Below are positions 30,628-39,907 of a stretch of DNA of 64,000 nucleotides, piece by piece (positions within the stretch are counted from its first letter, which is position 1; each line of letters opens with the position of its first letter). The DNA is from Rhodobiaceae bacterium (GTDB taxonomy: Bacteria; Pseudomonadota; Alphaproteobacteria; Rhizobiales; JANQQB01). Under the pieces are notes generated by a model. That model was given only the letters and a program-made list of their open reading frames with translations. It made no database searches and had not been told where the DNA came from. Location: the NCBI GenBank assembly GCA_028285165.1, contig JANQQB010000278.1, forward strand, positions 1 to 64,000. The letters are read 5' to 3'. The position numbers and the translations under genes were made by a program.

Positions 30628-31173
30628 ATGACCATGCATCGGATTGTCGACCTTGAAAGCTATGTGCGTACGATCCCGGATTATCCGAAACCCGGGATCA
30701 TGTTCCGCGATATCACGACCCTGATTGCCGATCCCGTCGGGTTCAGGGCGTCGGTCGACGGGTTGCTCGTGCCGTTCCTGACGATGGAAATCGATCATGT
30801 TGCGGGCATCGAGGCACGCGGTTTCATACTGGGCGGTGCGGTCGCACATGAACTCGGGCGCGGTTTCGTGCCGATCCGCAAGAAGGGAAAACTGCCCTGG
30901 AAGACGATCGACCAAGATTACCAGCTGGAATACGGCGTCGACACGATCGAAATCCATGAGGATGCGATCAAACCCGGCGAGAAAGTGCTGGTCATCGACG
31001 ATCTGATCGCAACCGGCGGTACAGCCAATGCGGCCATCGAACTGATCCGACGGTCCGGCGGCGAGGTGGTTGCCGCGGCTTTCGTGATCGACCTGCCGGA
31101 TCTTGGCGGAACGCGCCGCCTGCAGGAAACCGGTGTGCGCGTCCACACCCTTATGGAATTCGAAGGCGACTGA
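30628..31173 (+). CDS. apt: Adenine phosphoribosyltransferase
   Basis: [60 protein letters not shown] motif. Confidence 0.97.
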   Translation: MTMHRIVDLESYVRTIPDYPKPGIMFRDITTLIADPVGFRASVDGLLVPFLTMEIDHVAGIEARGFILGGAVAHELGRGFVPIRKKGKLPWKTIDQDYQLEYGVDTIEIHEDAIKPGEKVLVIDDLIATGGTANAAIELIRRSGGEVVAAAFVIDLPDLGGTRRLQETGVRVHTLMEFEGD

Positions 31174-31197
31174 TCAGCCTGCGACGAGGTACTAGCT

Positions 31198-31665
31198 TCA
31201 CAGCCCGATCATGACATGGCCGTCAAAGCTGAACACCAGGTCGCCGTCCTGATTGAAGCCCTCATTGTACGCATCCAGCATTGCCCAGCCGGGCCGCGAT
31301 TTCAGGGGCCGTTTGGCCGTGAACGTTCCGAAATAGGTGACCGTGTCGCCGGCGAAGACGGGACGGGTCCATTTTAGGTTCTCAAAGCCCGGAGACGGAC
31401 CGAGCCGCGGCGTTTCGTTACCGGCGTCCGTGTAAGCCTTGATTTCCCGTTGCCAGGTCTCGGTGTTGAGGCGCATCCAGATCGATCCCGTATGCCATCC
31501 GCTGGCGCATAGCCGGCCGAAATGGGTTTTCGCGGCTTCCTCATCGGAGAGATGAAAACGCTGCGGGTCGAACTCCTTTGCAAAGGCGACGATGTCTTCG
31601 GCCCGGAATGTGTGGGACCCGAGTTCACGGCGCACGCCGATCGGCACATAGTCGTAATAGCTCAT
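31198..31665 (-). CDS. MaoC family dehydratase
   Basis: GSHTFRAEDIVAFAKEFDPQRFHLSDEEAAKTHFGRLCASGWHTGSIWMRL hot-dog fold motif. Confidence 0.88.
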   Translation of the reverse strand: MSYYDYVPIGVRRELGSHTFRAEDIVAFAKEFDPQRFHLSDEEAAKTHFGRLCASGWHTGSIWMRLNTETWQREIKAYTDAGNETPRLGPSPGFENLKWTRPVFAGDTVTYFGTFTAKRPLKSRPGWAMLDAYNEGFNQDGDLVFSFDGHVMIGL

Positions 31666-32114
31666 GCGGACCCGCGCCTTTCGACAAGGAGCGAGGTTTC
31701 CTGGACCAGAACCAGTTCGTCCCTCTGGTTGTGCATTTCGAAACGGCACAGCGCGATGCCCATGTCCGGACGGCTTTTCGAGATGCGGGCGCTGACGATA
31801 TGCATACGCGCTTTGAGAATGTCGCCGGCAAGCACGGGGCGGCCCCACTTTACGCGGTCCACCCCGGGCGAGCCGAGGCTGCGCGTATTGTAGAGCAGTG
31901 CGTCATAGGTCATGCGCATCAGAATTGAGCAGGTGTACCAGCCGGAGGCGGCAAGACCGCCCAGCAGCGAGGTCCGGCCGGCTTCCTCGTCCAGGTGGAA
32001 GGGCTGCGGGTCGAACGCGCGGGCAAAGGCCATGATCTCGTCCTTTACGACGCGATGGGTGCCGAGATCGAACTCGGCTCCGGCCGGAAAGTCCTCAAAG
32101 GCGCGGCTTGTCAT
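31662..32114 (-). CDS. MaoC family dehydratase
   Basis: GTHRVVKDEIMAFARAFDPQPFHLDEEAGRTSLLGGLAASGWYTCSILMRM; 4-nt overlap with the next gene. Confidence 0.88.
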   Translation of the reverse strand: MTSRAFEDFPAGAEFDLGTHRVVKDEIMAFARAFDPQPFHLDEEAGRTSLLGGLAASGWYTCSILMRMTYDALLYNTRSLGSPGVDRVKWGRPVLAGDILKARMHIVSARISKSRPDMGIALCRFEMHNQRDELVLVQETSLLVERRGSA

Positions 32115-32592
32115 ACGGGCTCTTTGAGGCGGGACTCGAGGGGGCAGGCTTCGCAGATGCAGGACTTTTGGGGGCGGGGCTCGCGGAGACGGGGCCTGTG
32201 GGGGCCGTCGATGGACACGTCAGTTCGCGCAGCCAGGGCACCAGTTTTTCGAACCGGAAATCGCCAGCCCGTTTCAGATAGACGAGATAGGTTGCCGTCG
32301 TTTCGGGGTCGCCGTCGAAGCGGTGGCCGTTCATGCGCAAGAACACATCGGTTGCGGCAAAGGCGGTGCGCATGTTGCCCTCGGCAAACGGGCGGTGGAC
32401 TGTGAGGCTCTCCATCAGGGCCGCCGCTTCCTCGATGATATCGGCATATTCTCCGGTCTGGGGCCGGAAGAGGGCGGCTTTCAGGGCCCCGCGGTCGCGC
32501 GTTGCGGCGTCGCCACCGAATGTGGCGATCAGCTGTTTGTGGATGCCGATCAGGTCCGCAGTCGTCAGGTAGTCGGTCACAGGTCCCGCCAT
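32095..32592 (-). CDS. Death-on-curing (Doc/Fic-fold) family toxin, Fic motif atypical (HRPFAEGNMR)
   Basis: YLTTADLIGIHKQLIATFGGDAATRDRGALKAALFRPQTGEYADIIEEAAALMESLTVHRPFAEGNMRTAFAATDVFLRMNG. Confidence 0.82.
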   Translation of the reverse strand: MAGPVTDYLTTADLIGIHKQLIATFGGDAATRDRGALKAALFRPQTGEYADIIEEAAALMESLTVHRPFAEGNMRTAFAATDVFLRMNGHRFDGDPETTATYLVYLKRAGDFRFEKLVPWLRELTCPSTAPTGPVSASPAPKSPASAKPAPSSPASKSPYDKPRL

Positions 32593-32669
32593 AGTCCCGG
32601 GTCTGCCGGATGCGGCAGCCCTTGGTTCCGTTCGGCCCTGTTGTGCCGGCGGTCGAAGCGCAAGGCGGG

Positions 32670-32894
32670 TTACAGCCATGGGTCCTGATAACATGCGTTG
32701 TTCCGGATCAGGCTGGCGCGAAGATGATCCATGACGTGCGGGCGCGGATTGTCTCCGCGCTTGCTCTCGATGTAATGCGCCATCGCATCTTCCAGCACGG
32801 CCTGAAATTGTCGGCCTTCCTCGCGCGCAATCGAACGCATCGCCGACAACAGGTCCGGTGTGGCCTGGGACGAAAATTTGACCCTGTTGCTCAT
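32670..32894 (-). CDS. Putative ribbon-helix-helix antitoxin of the Doc pair
   Basis: MSNRVKFSSQATPDLLSAMRSIAREEGRQFQAVLEDAMAHYIESKRG RHH-like; directly upstream of the doc gene. Confidence 0.7.
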   Translation of the reverse strand: MSNRVKFSSQATPDLLSAMRSIAREEGRQFQAVLEDAMAHYIESKRGDNPRPHVMDHLRASLIRNNACYQDPWL

Positions 32895-33214
32895 ATCTCC
32901 GTCTTAGGCCGACACGCCGGAGGCGACAAGGGCGCCGTGGAAAGATCCCATGTTTGTTTGAGCGCGGCAGGGGCCTGTCCGCTGCGACTGCCGGCTCCAC
33001 CCGTCGTAGGGCCGACGGCGGGCCAGGCGGTTTGGCAGCGGCGACGATTTCGCCGCATGAAATCCGGCATTTGAGGACCGAAGCCGGGCCTTCTCCACAG
33101 TCGGATTTCAAATGATATGCGCGGCTAAATTATATGACATATCATTACTTGCATGGCATATGTATTGCTGCTAAGCGAAATGCGCATCAACTGGAGTTTG
33201 GGCGAGACTACGTT

Positions 33215-33367
33215 ATGTTGAGTTTTCTTGAGGAATATTGGCGTTTTCTGAAGGCCAGGAAAAAATTCTGGCTGGCGCCGATCATGATTGCAATCATGCT
33301 TCTCGGCGGGTTGATTGTGCTCACCCAGGGCACAGCCGTGGCACCGTTCATTTACACGATCTTCTGA
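33215..33367 (+). CDS. DUF5989-like small single-TM protein
   Basis: MLSFLEEYWRFLKARKKFWLAPIMIAIMLLGGLIVLTQGTAVAPFIYTIF; immediately upstream of SGNH genes. Confidence 0.75.
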   Translation: MLSFLEEYWRFLKARKKFWLAPIMIAIMLLGGLIVLTQGTAVAPFIYTIF

Positions 33368-33376
33368 CGCAACGAC

Positions 33377-34369
33377 ATGAAACGAGTGCTGTTTCATGCG
33401 ATGTCGGTGCTGTTTCTGGGAGTTATCATCGGCGGTTCGGCCGAAATCCTGGTTCGTTTCGTGCTCGACGACGGCATGCAATACGACCTGGAAATGTGGA
33501 AATATGCCCGGCAAGGCAAAAAGCTCTCCGACGATCCCGCAATCGGTCATGAGCATGTCGACAATGCGAAATTTCATGCCATGGGCGTGGATATCGAGAT
33601 CAATTCACACGGCATGCGCGGGCCGGAAGTTGAGCAGGCGAAGCCGGCGGACACATTTCGCATTCTGATGGTCGGGGACTCGCTCACTTTCGGATGGGGA
33701 GTGAAGGCCGAAGAGACCTTTTCGCAGCGCCTCGAGGCGCTGCTCGTCCAGGACAATCGCCGCGTCGAAGTTCTCAATACCGGTATCGGGAACACAAACA
33801 CGCCGATGCAGGCGCAATTGTTTGCGGCGCATGGACGAACGTTTCAGCCCGATCTGGTGATCATCAATTACTTCATCAACGACGCGGAATTCACGCCTGA
33901 TCACAGGGAACCGGGTTTCCTTGCGCGAAACTCCTTCTCCTACAATTTCTTCGTCGGCCGCCTCGATTCCGTCCTGCGCCTGTTTTCACAACGCAGCGGC
34001 TGGAAAGAGTATTATGCGGACCTGTATGGCGAAGACGGCAATTGGCAGGCCGCACGCGACGCGATCGGCAAGATCGTGGAGATGGCGCGCGCGGACGGTG
34101 GCGATGTGCTCCTGGTGAATTACCCGGAAATTCGCGAACTCACGCCCTATCCGTTCGAAGAGGTCACTGCCCGTCTGGCCGCGGTCGCGAACGAACTCGA
34201 CATTCCGTTCCTGGATCTCCTGCCCTCCGTCGTCGACCAGCACCCCTCTGATCTGTGGGTCACTGTGCCTGATCCGCATCCGAACGGATTTGCAAACGGC
34301 TTCTTTGCTGACGCGCTCTACCGGAAACTGGTCGACGAGCGGATGGTGCCGGAACCGGCCGGAAGCTGA
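33377..34369 (+). CDS. Membrane-anchored SGNH/GDSL hydrolase family protein
   Basis: N-terminal TM; FRILMVGDSLTFGWGVKAEETFSQRLEALL block I; DLVIINYFINDAEF; C-terminal VPDPHPNGFANGFFADALYRKL. Confidence 0.82.
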   Translation: MKRVLFHAMSVLFLGVIIGGSAEILVRFVLDDGMQYDLEMWKYARQGKKLSDDPAIGHEHVDNAKFHAMGVDIEINSHGMRGPEVEQAKPADTFRILMVGDSLTFGWGVKAEETFSQRLEALLVQDNRRVEVLNTGIGNTNTPMQAQLFAAHGRTFQPDLVIINYFINDAEFTPDHREPGFLARNSFSYNFFVGRLDSVLRLFSQRSGWKEYYADLYGEDGNWQAARDAIGKIVEMARADGGDVLLVNYPEIRELTPYPFEEVTARLAAVANELDIPFLDLLPSVVDQHPSDLWVTVPDPHPNGFANGFFADALYRKLVDERMVPEPAGS

Positions 34370-34450
34370 GTGCACCGGAGCCTGAAATCCCGGTCCTGAT
34401 TACGCTGACGGCCATATGCGGTTGAACCGCACAAGTTTGGGGCGACGCCT

Positions 34451-36643
34451 GTGTCCGACATACTGAAATCAATCGCCACGACTCTTGTTTCCTGTCTGGT
34501 GTCCCTGCTCCTGGTCGAGGGCGGATTGCGGCTCTGGCACGGGGTTCCCGTGTTTGCGCTTACCGATTTCCGCGGCCAGCACAAGCCGAACACCGCTTTC
34601 AAGGGCCTGGTTCGATATGATGCCAATCTCGGTTGGGTGATGGCGGATCACCATTCCTCCGGCCAGATCCATACGGTCGATCACGGAATAAGGCGCAGTT
34701 CCGTCGGACAAAAGGCTGCGCATGAAGGGGGGATCCTGGTTTCCGGATCCTCCTTTACGGCGGGATCGGGTGTCGAGGATTGGGAGACCTGGCCAGCGTT
34801 CCTCGAAAACGAGACCGGTATTCCCGTCAACAATGCGGCCGTTGGTGGATGGGGATTGGACCAGGTCGTCCTACGCGCCGAGGATCTGCTTGAAAAGACG
34901 AAGCCCGATGTCCTCATGGTCGACATCATGGACACGACGATCCGATGGGCCGGCTACTCGATTCTGACCAATCCGAAACCGTATTTCGTTGTCGAGGACG
35001 GTCGATTGACCCGACCGGAGCCAACCGTGCCGAGGCGCGAAAACCAACAGCCTGAAGACGTCGGCATTCTGAAAAAGATCGCCGGGCACATTTACGTTGC
35101 AGACCGGATCATGGCCATCGTCGATGCTCGGTCCTGGTATGCGCAATCCCCTCGAAGCACGGCCAAGACGAATGCCGATCCGGTTGAAGTCACTTGCGAA
35201 TTGGTCCGCAGGCTGGCGCTCAAGGCGGCTGAGGCGAACATCCGGTTCATGGTCGTGTCCGTCCCGACGGGGCAGGAAATCCAAATTTCGGAAAAACCGT
35301 CCAGCGTCGTCGCCCATACCGAAGAATGTCTCGCCGGATACGACATTCACATCGCACCAATCCGTGAGCGGCTTCTGGAAGCCATCAAAAACGAGACGAT
35401 CACGCCCGGCGACTTCTTTCAGGTCGAGAACGGACAGGCGCTCGGCCACCTGACGAGCGAGGGGAACAAGTTCATTGCCGCAGTCGTAACTGACGAACTC
35501 GCCCGCCAACCGCCTGCCGTCGACTTTGACATTCTGAGCCGATCCGCCGTGTCGGACGCATCGGTTGAGGCCGCTTCGACAACGGGTAACCTCTTGCAGA
35601 ATTCGGAACGTCTGGAGGAGGTCTTCACACCGAACACCTTCGCACAGCTTCAACCGGCGGGCGATAGCGGCGACGGGCCGCGGCAATACGAGTTCCGGTT
35701 CTCCGGACTCGACCCGAAGAACCGCGCCTTTCTGGTCGGCCGGGATGTGCCGGTCGAACCGGGCTCCCATGTCTTTTCGATCGACGTCCGACCCGACCGC
35801 GTCGAAGACGTCATTTTTCAGATCTGGAGCCACAACAACGGCAGCACCTTTGCCGGGTTTAACTTCGAGCGAGAGGAAGCGCATATCTTTCCGGCCCATT
35901 TTGCGCTTGGCAGAAGCTGGCGCGCCGGCATGTCGAAAGGCGAGGACGGCTGGTACAGGCTCTGGATGAAGCTCGATCTGCCCGAGGCGACCGTCCGAAT
36001 GATGGTCGGCCTCGGTGATGAGGGCGGTCATCTCACTCCTTTCGGCCAGTCGGCCCGGGTCCAGGTCCGTGCGCCGCAAATCGAACAAGGAGCGCGCGCC
36101 ACTGCCTACCAGTCAACAAGTGTCAGGCCGGCAGCCGGCGACGGCGTCAATCTTCTGCCGGACGGTGATGCGCTGGTAGCGCTGTTGAACAACACCTCGA
36201 ACCTGGAGATGAGTGTCGATTCGAATTTCTTTTCGCCGGATGAATACATGCTGAAGGCGTCCGGCGGCGAGGGCGAGCACTACGTCCGGTTTCCGGTCAC
36301 GGTTCCGGAAGACGGGACGTATGTCTTTTCCTTTCAAGCCCGGTCTCATGGAACGGACTGGGTGCGCGTTCAATTGTTCGATGAGGCAGGGGATGGCGGT
36401 CTGGCGGATGTCAATCTGAGACAGGAATCGGTCCGGTCGACCAGGCTGGGCGGCGACAGGGGCATCCAGGCCGGGGTCTTCGATGTGGATAAGGACCGAA
36501 AGACCGTATCTATTGCCGGTACCTTTAGAAGAGGGCCGGTTGTAATAACTGTACAGATACTTGATAATAAAGGCAGTTCTTCATTTTCCGCAAACCAAGA
36601 GAAGATTATTGGTCGAGAATTTCGGCTCCAAAAAGCAATTTAG
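34451..36643 (+). CDS. SGNH-hydrolase-like protein with long C-terminal beta-rich (carbohydrate-binding-like) extension
   Basis: GTG start; TM N-terminus; GILVSGSSFTAGSGVEDWETWPAFLE; GHLTSEGNKFIAAVVTDEL; C-terminal HYVRFPVTVPEDGTYVFSFQARSHGTDWVRVQLFD. Confidence 0.72.
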   Translation: MSDILKSIATTLVSCLVSLLLVEGGLRLWHGVPVFALTDFRGQHKPNTAFKGLVRYDANLGWVMADHHSSGQIHTVDHGIRRSSVGQKAAHEGGILVSGSSFTAGSGVEDWETWPAFLENETGIPVNNAAVGGWGLDQVVLRAEDLLEKTKPDVLMVDIMDTTIRWAGYSILTNPKPYFVVEDGRLTRPEPTVPRRENQQPEDVGILKKIAGHIYVADRIMAIVDARSWYAQSPRSTAKTNADPVEVTCELVRRLALKAAEANIRFMVVSVPTGQEIQISEKPSSVVAHTEECLAGYDIHIAPIRERLLEAIKNETITPGDFFQVENGQALGHLTSEGNKFIAAVVTDELARQPPAVDFDILSRSAVSDASVEAASTTGNLLQNSERLEEVFTPNTFAQLQPAGDSGDGPRQYEFRFSGLDPKNRAFLVGRDVPVEPGSHVFSIDVRPDRVEDVIFQIWSHNNGSTFAGFNFEREEAHIFPAHFALGRSWRAGMSKGEDGWYRLWMKLDLPEATVRMMVGLGDEGGHLTPFGQSARVQVRAPQIEQGARATAYQSTSVRPAAGDGVNLLPDGDALVALLNNTSNLEMSVDSNFFSPDEYMLKASGGEGEHYVRFPVTVPEDGTYVFSFQARSHGTDWVRVQLFDEAGDGGLADVNLRQESVRSTRLGGDRGIQAGVFDVDKDRKTVSIAGTFRRGPVVITVQILDNKGSSSFSANQEKIIGREFRLQKAI

Positions 36644-36809
36644 ATCTTTGATTCTTACTCACAATTCTTCATAAGACCATCGCCGACCGACGACGCTCGA
36701 TTCGTGCAGAGTTTTCATTCTGCGACCGATTGCGAACAAATCGACCTTGATCGGGGGATGCCGATTCGGCACCAGCTTCGTCGCATCGAAACATGGAGCC
36801 CTCCGTACC

Positions 36810-37934
36810 GTGAGCACTTCCCCGTCCCGGCAAGCCAGCAACGGCGTGGTCGGTAAAGCAAAGGCATTCGTTGCAAATATCGCCCTTATGGCCGTCAGTC
36901 TCCTGGTCTTTGCTGCAATCACGGAGATCTCCCTGAGACTTGTCAATGGCATTCAGTTCTGGCCGATCGTGAATCTGATTGCAAAAGACAGGGCACTCCT
37001 GACCACGCAAACAGCGAACGAATACCATCCGACCGTCGGTTGGGTCTTGCGTCCGGGCATTGAAGGCAATCCCGACGATCCGGATACGTCGTTTACGATC
37101 GGAGAGTATGGCGTTCGAATGAATGAAGCCGGCATTCGGCCGGTTCCGTCGAATGCCGTCCTTGCGGTCGGAGATTCCTTCACCGCAGGATCAGAGGTCG
37201 GAGACCGTTGGGCCTGGCCCGCGCAGCTGGAAAGGCTGCTCGACAGTCCGGTCGTTAACGGGGCGGCCGGCGGCTGGGCCGCGGATCAGATTGTATTGCG
37301 CGGTGAGCATCTGACACCGCTTATCGAGCCGCATACCGTGATTCTGTCGTTTCTGGCGGATGACATTCTGCGATCGCAGTTTCGGGTCTACGGGTCGGCC
37401 AACAAGCCCTGGTTCTCCATCGACGCGGATGGGAGCCTGGTTCATCACAACAATCCGGTCCCCGAATTCTCCGGCAAACCGAGTGAATCCACTGCGCCGT
37501 TCGTCGGGTACTTTTACCTGCCGATATGGGTGATGGATCGGCTCGGGCTCGGCGCCGACTGGCGCCGTGGCATCGACAGCTACATCAAGGCCGACACCGA
37601 CCCGGTCGCCGTCAGTTGCAAGCTGCTGGAACGGGCCAAGGCCTATTATGCAAAACAAAACATCCGGCTGCTGTTTGTCTTGCAATATGGCGGTCACATG
37701 AACTTCGAAAACACGCCTCAATTGAGCTATGCCGCACCTGTTGTCGCGTGTGCGAGAGAGCTGGATATCGAGACGGTCGACACCTATCCTGCGCTCCTGA
37801 AGGCTTATCAAGCCGGTCTCGAAACCTTCAAGAATCTGTATGTCATGCACGACAACGATCGGGTCTTCGGCCACATGTCCGCTGCGGGCAACGCCCTGGT
37901 CGCTGAACTTGTGGCAAACCAGCTCGGTGACTAG
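36810..37934 (+). CDS. SGNH-hydrolase-like membrane-anchored protein, paralogue of the preceding gene
   Basis: N-terminal TM; AVLAVGDSFTAGSEVGDRWAWPAQLERLL; GHMSAAGNALVAELVANQL; GTG start preferred (a TTG-initiated extension to 36747 is possible). Confidence 0.75.
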   Translation: MSTSPSRQASNGVVGKAKAFVANIALMAVSLLVFAAITEISLRLVNGIQFWPIVNLIAKDRALLTTQTANEYHPTVGWVLRPGIEGNPDDPDTSFTIGEYGVRMNEAGIRPVPSNAVLAVGDSFTAGSEVGDRWAWPAQLERLLDSPVVNGAAGGWAADQIVLRGEHLTPLIEPHTVILSFLADDILRSQFRVYGSANKPWFSIDADGSLVHHNNPVPEFSGKPSESTAPFVGYFYLPIWVMDRLGLGADWRRGIDSYIKADTDPVAVSCKLLERAKAYYAKQNIRLLFVLQYGGHMNFENTPQLSYAAPVVACARELDIETVDTYPALLKAYQAGLETFKNLYVMHDNDRVFGHMSAAGNALVAELVANQLGD

Positions 37935-37965
37935 GTCCTAGGGCCTGGCCCTGAACAGTGTTGTT

Positions 37966-39063
37966 TCAGGTCGCGAACTTGAACAGCAGGACATCGCCGT
38001 CCTTGACGACGTATTCCTTGCCCTCATCGCGGGCCTTGCCGGCGTCCTTGGCGCCCTGTTCGCCGTTCAGGCCGACATAGTCGTCAAAGGCGATCGTCTG
38101 GGCGCGGATGAAGCCGCGTTCGAAATCGGTGTGGATGACAGCGGCCGCCTGCGGCGCCTTGGTGCCCTCACGGATCGTCCAGGCCCGTGCCTCTTTCGGG
38201 CCGGCGGTGAAATAGGTGATCAGGCCGAGCAGGCCGTAGCCGGCGCGGATCATGCGATCGAGGCCGGGCTCCGACAGGCCGATCGTCTCCAGGAATTCAG
38301 CCTGCTCGTCGGCCGGCAATTGCGCGATTTCCGCTTCGATGGCAGCCGAAATCACGACGCTGGCCGCGCCTTCCTCTGAGGCCCGTTCCGCAACCCTGTC
38401 CGACAGGGCGTTGCCGGCGTCGGCCGAGGCCTCATCGACGTTGCAGACATACAGAACCGGCTTTGCGCTTAACAGGTGCAGCCCGGCAAAGATCTTCGCC
38501 TGGTCCGGGCCGATGTCGAGCATGCGGGCCGGCTTGCCGTTCTGGAGGAGGTCGAGCGCGGCCTCCATGATCGGCAGAACCGCCTTGGCCTCCTTGTCGC
38601 CGACGGTCGCCTTTTTGCGGAGCGGCACGACACGCCGTTCGAGGCTTTCCAGATCCGCCAGCATCAATTCGGTTTCGATCGTTTCGATGTCGGCGATCGG
38701 ATCGACGCGGCCGTCCACATGGGTCACATCGCCGTCCTCGAAACAGCGCACCACATGGGCAATTGCGTCCACTTCGCGGATGTTGGCGAGAAACTGATTG
38801 CCCAGACCCTCACCCTTCGATGCGCCGCGGACCAGTCCGGCAATGTCGACAAAATTGATGCGGGCCGGAATGATTTCCGCGGACCGTGCAATGGATGCCA
38901 ACCGGCTCACGCGGTCGTCGGGCACGGTCACGTCGCCGGTGTTCGGCTCGATCGTGCAGAACGGATAATTCGCCGCCTGGGCGGCTGCGGTTTTTGTCAA
39001 GGCGTTGAACAAGGTGGACTTGCCGACATTCGGCAAGCCGACAATGCCGCATTTGAAACCCAT
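37966..39063 (-). CDS. ychF: Redox-regulated ATPase YchF
   Basis: MGFKCGIVGLPNVGKSTLFNALTKT, NYPFCTIEPNTGDVTVPD, FVDIAGLVRGASKGEGLGNQFLANIREVDAI. Confidence 0.98.
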   Translation of the reverse strand: MGFKCGIVGLPNVGKSTLFNALTKTAAAQAANYPFCTIEPNTGDVTVPDDRVSRLASIARSAEIIPARINFVDIAGLVRGASKGEGLGNQFLANIREVDAIAHVVRCFEDGDVTHVDGRVDPIADIETIETELMLADLESLERRVVPLRKKATVGDKEAKAVLPIMEAALDLLQNGKPARMLDIGPDQAKIFAGLHLLSAKPVLYVCNVDEASADAGNALSDRVAERASEEGAASVVISAAIEAEIAQLPADEQAEFLETIGLSEPGLDRMIRAGYGLLGLITYFTAGPKEARAWTIREGTKAPQAAAVIHTDFERGFIRAQTIAFDDYVGLNGEQGAKDAGKARDEGKEYVVKDGDVLLFKFAT

Positions 39064-39080
39064 GGGTCAGCCCCTGTCTG

Positions 39081-39800
39081 TCATTGTCGGTCGGATCCCT
39101 TGAAGAAACGGCCGAAGGCCTCGACAAAGGGATTGGCGGAGGAGGGTGCGGGATCCGCCGGCCGGTTCCGCTCGGTCTTGGCCGCCGGTACCGGCGGCCG
39201 TTTGTCTGATTTGGCCGGCTTGCGTTCAGACCCGTCGTCCAACAGGGTATGGACCTTGTTGGCAAAACTTGCGTCGGAGCCGGAAGCGAGCGCCGGGGCG
39301 GCGTCGGCGATGGCGTCGATCAGCGGCTCCAGCCAGGTGCGATCCGCCTTGGCGAAGTCGCCCAGCACCCATTTGGTGACCCGCGCCTTGTCCCCGGGAT
39401 GTCCGATACCGATGCGCAAGCGGCGATACCCGTCGCCCAAGTGAGCATGCAAGGACCGCAGGCCGTTGTGCCCGCTGTGCCCGCCGCCCAGTTTCATGCG
39501 GATCTTGCCGGGCGCGAGATCGAGTTCGTCGTAGATGACGAGGATATCGCGCGGCAGCAATTTGTAGAATTGCGCCGCCTCGCGGACGGCGCGGCCGGAT
39601 TCGTTCATATAGGTGGCCGGTTTCAGAAGCAGAACGCGCGCCCCGTCGATCTGCCCCTCCGACACGAGGGCCTGGAACTTTTTTCGCCAGGCGGCAAACC
39701 CGTGCCGTCGGTGGATCGCGTCGACCGCCATGAAGCCGACATTGTGCCGGTTGTTCTGATATTGCGCGCCCGGATTGCCGAGCCCCGCGATCAAAAGCAT
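39081..39800 (-). CDS. pth: Aminoacyl-tRNA hydrolase
   Basis: [68 protein letters not shown]. Confidence 0.97.
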   Translation of the reverse strand: MLLIAGLGNPGAQYQNNRHNVGFMAVDAIHRRHGFAAWRKKFQALVSEGQIDGARVLLLKPATYMNESGRAVREAAQFYKLLPRDILVIYDELDLAPGKIRMKLGGGHSGHNGLRSLHAHLGDGYRRLRIGIGHPGDKARVTKWVLGDFAKADRTWLEPLIDAIADAAPALASGSDASFANKVHTLLDDGSERKPAKSDKRPPVPAAKTERNRPADPAPSSANPFVEAFGRFFKGSDRQ

Positions 39801-39907
39801 GGTGGCCTCCAACGGACGGTGCGCAGTCTTGAAAAACCGGTCGCGGAAAAGGCCGGCGCGGGTCGCGGCGCCGCCCGGCAAATCGTGTTCGTTGACGGAA
39901 CGGCGAC

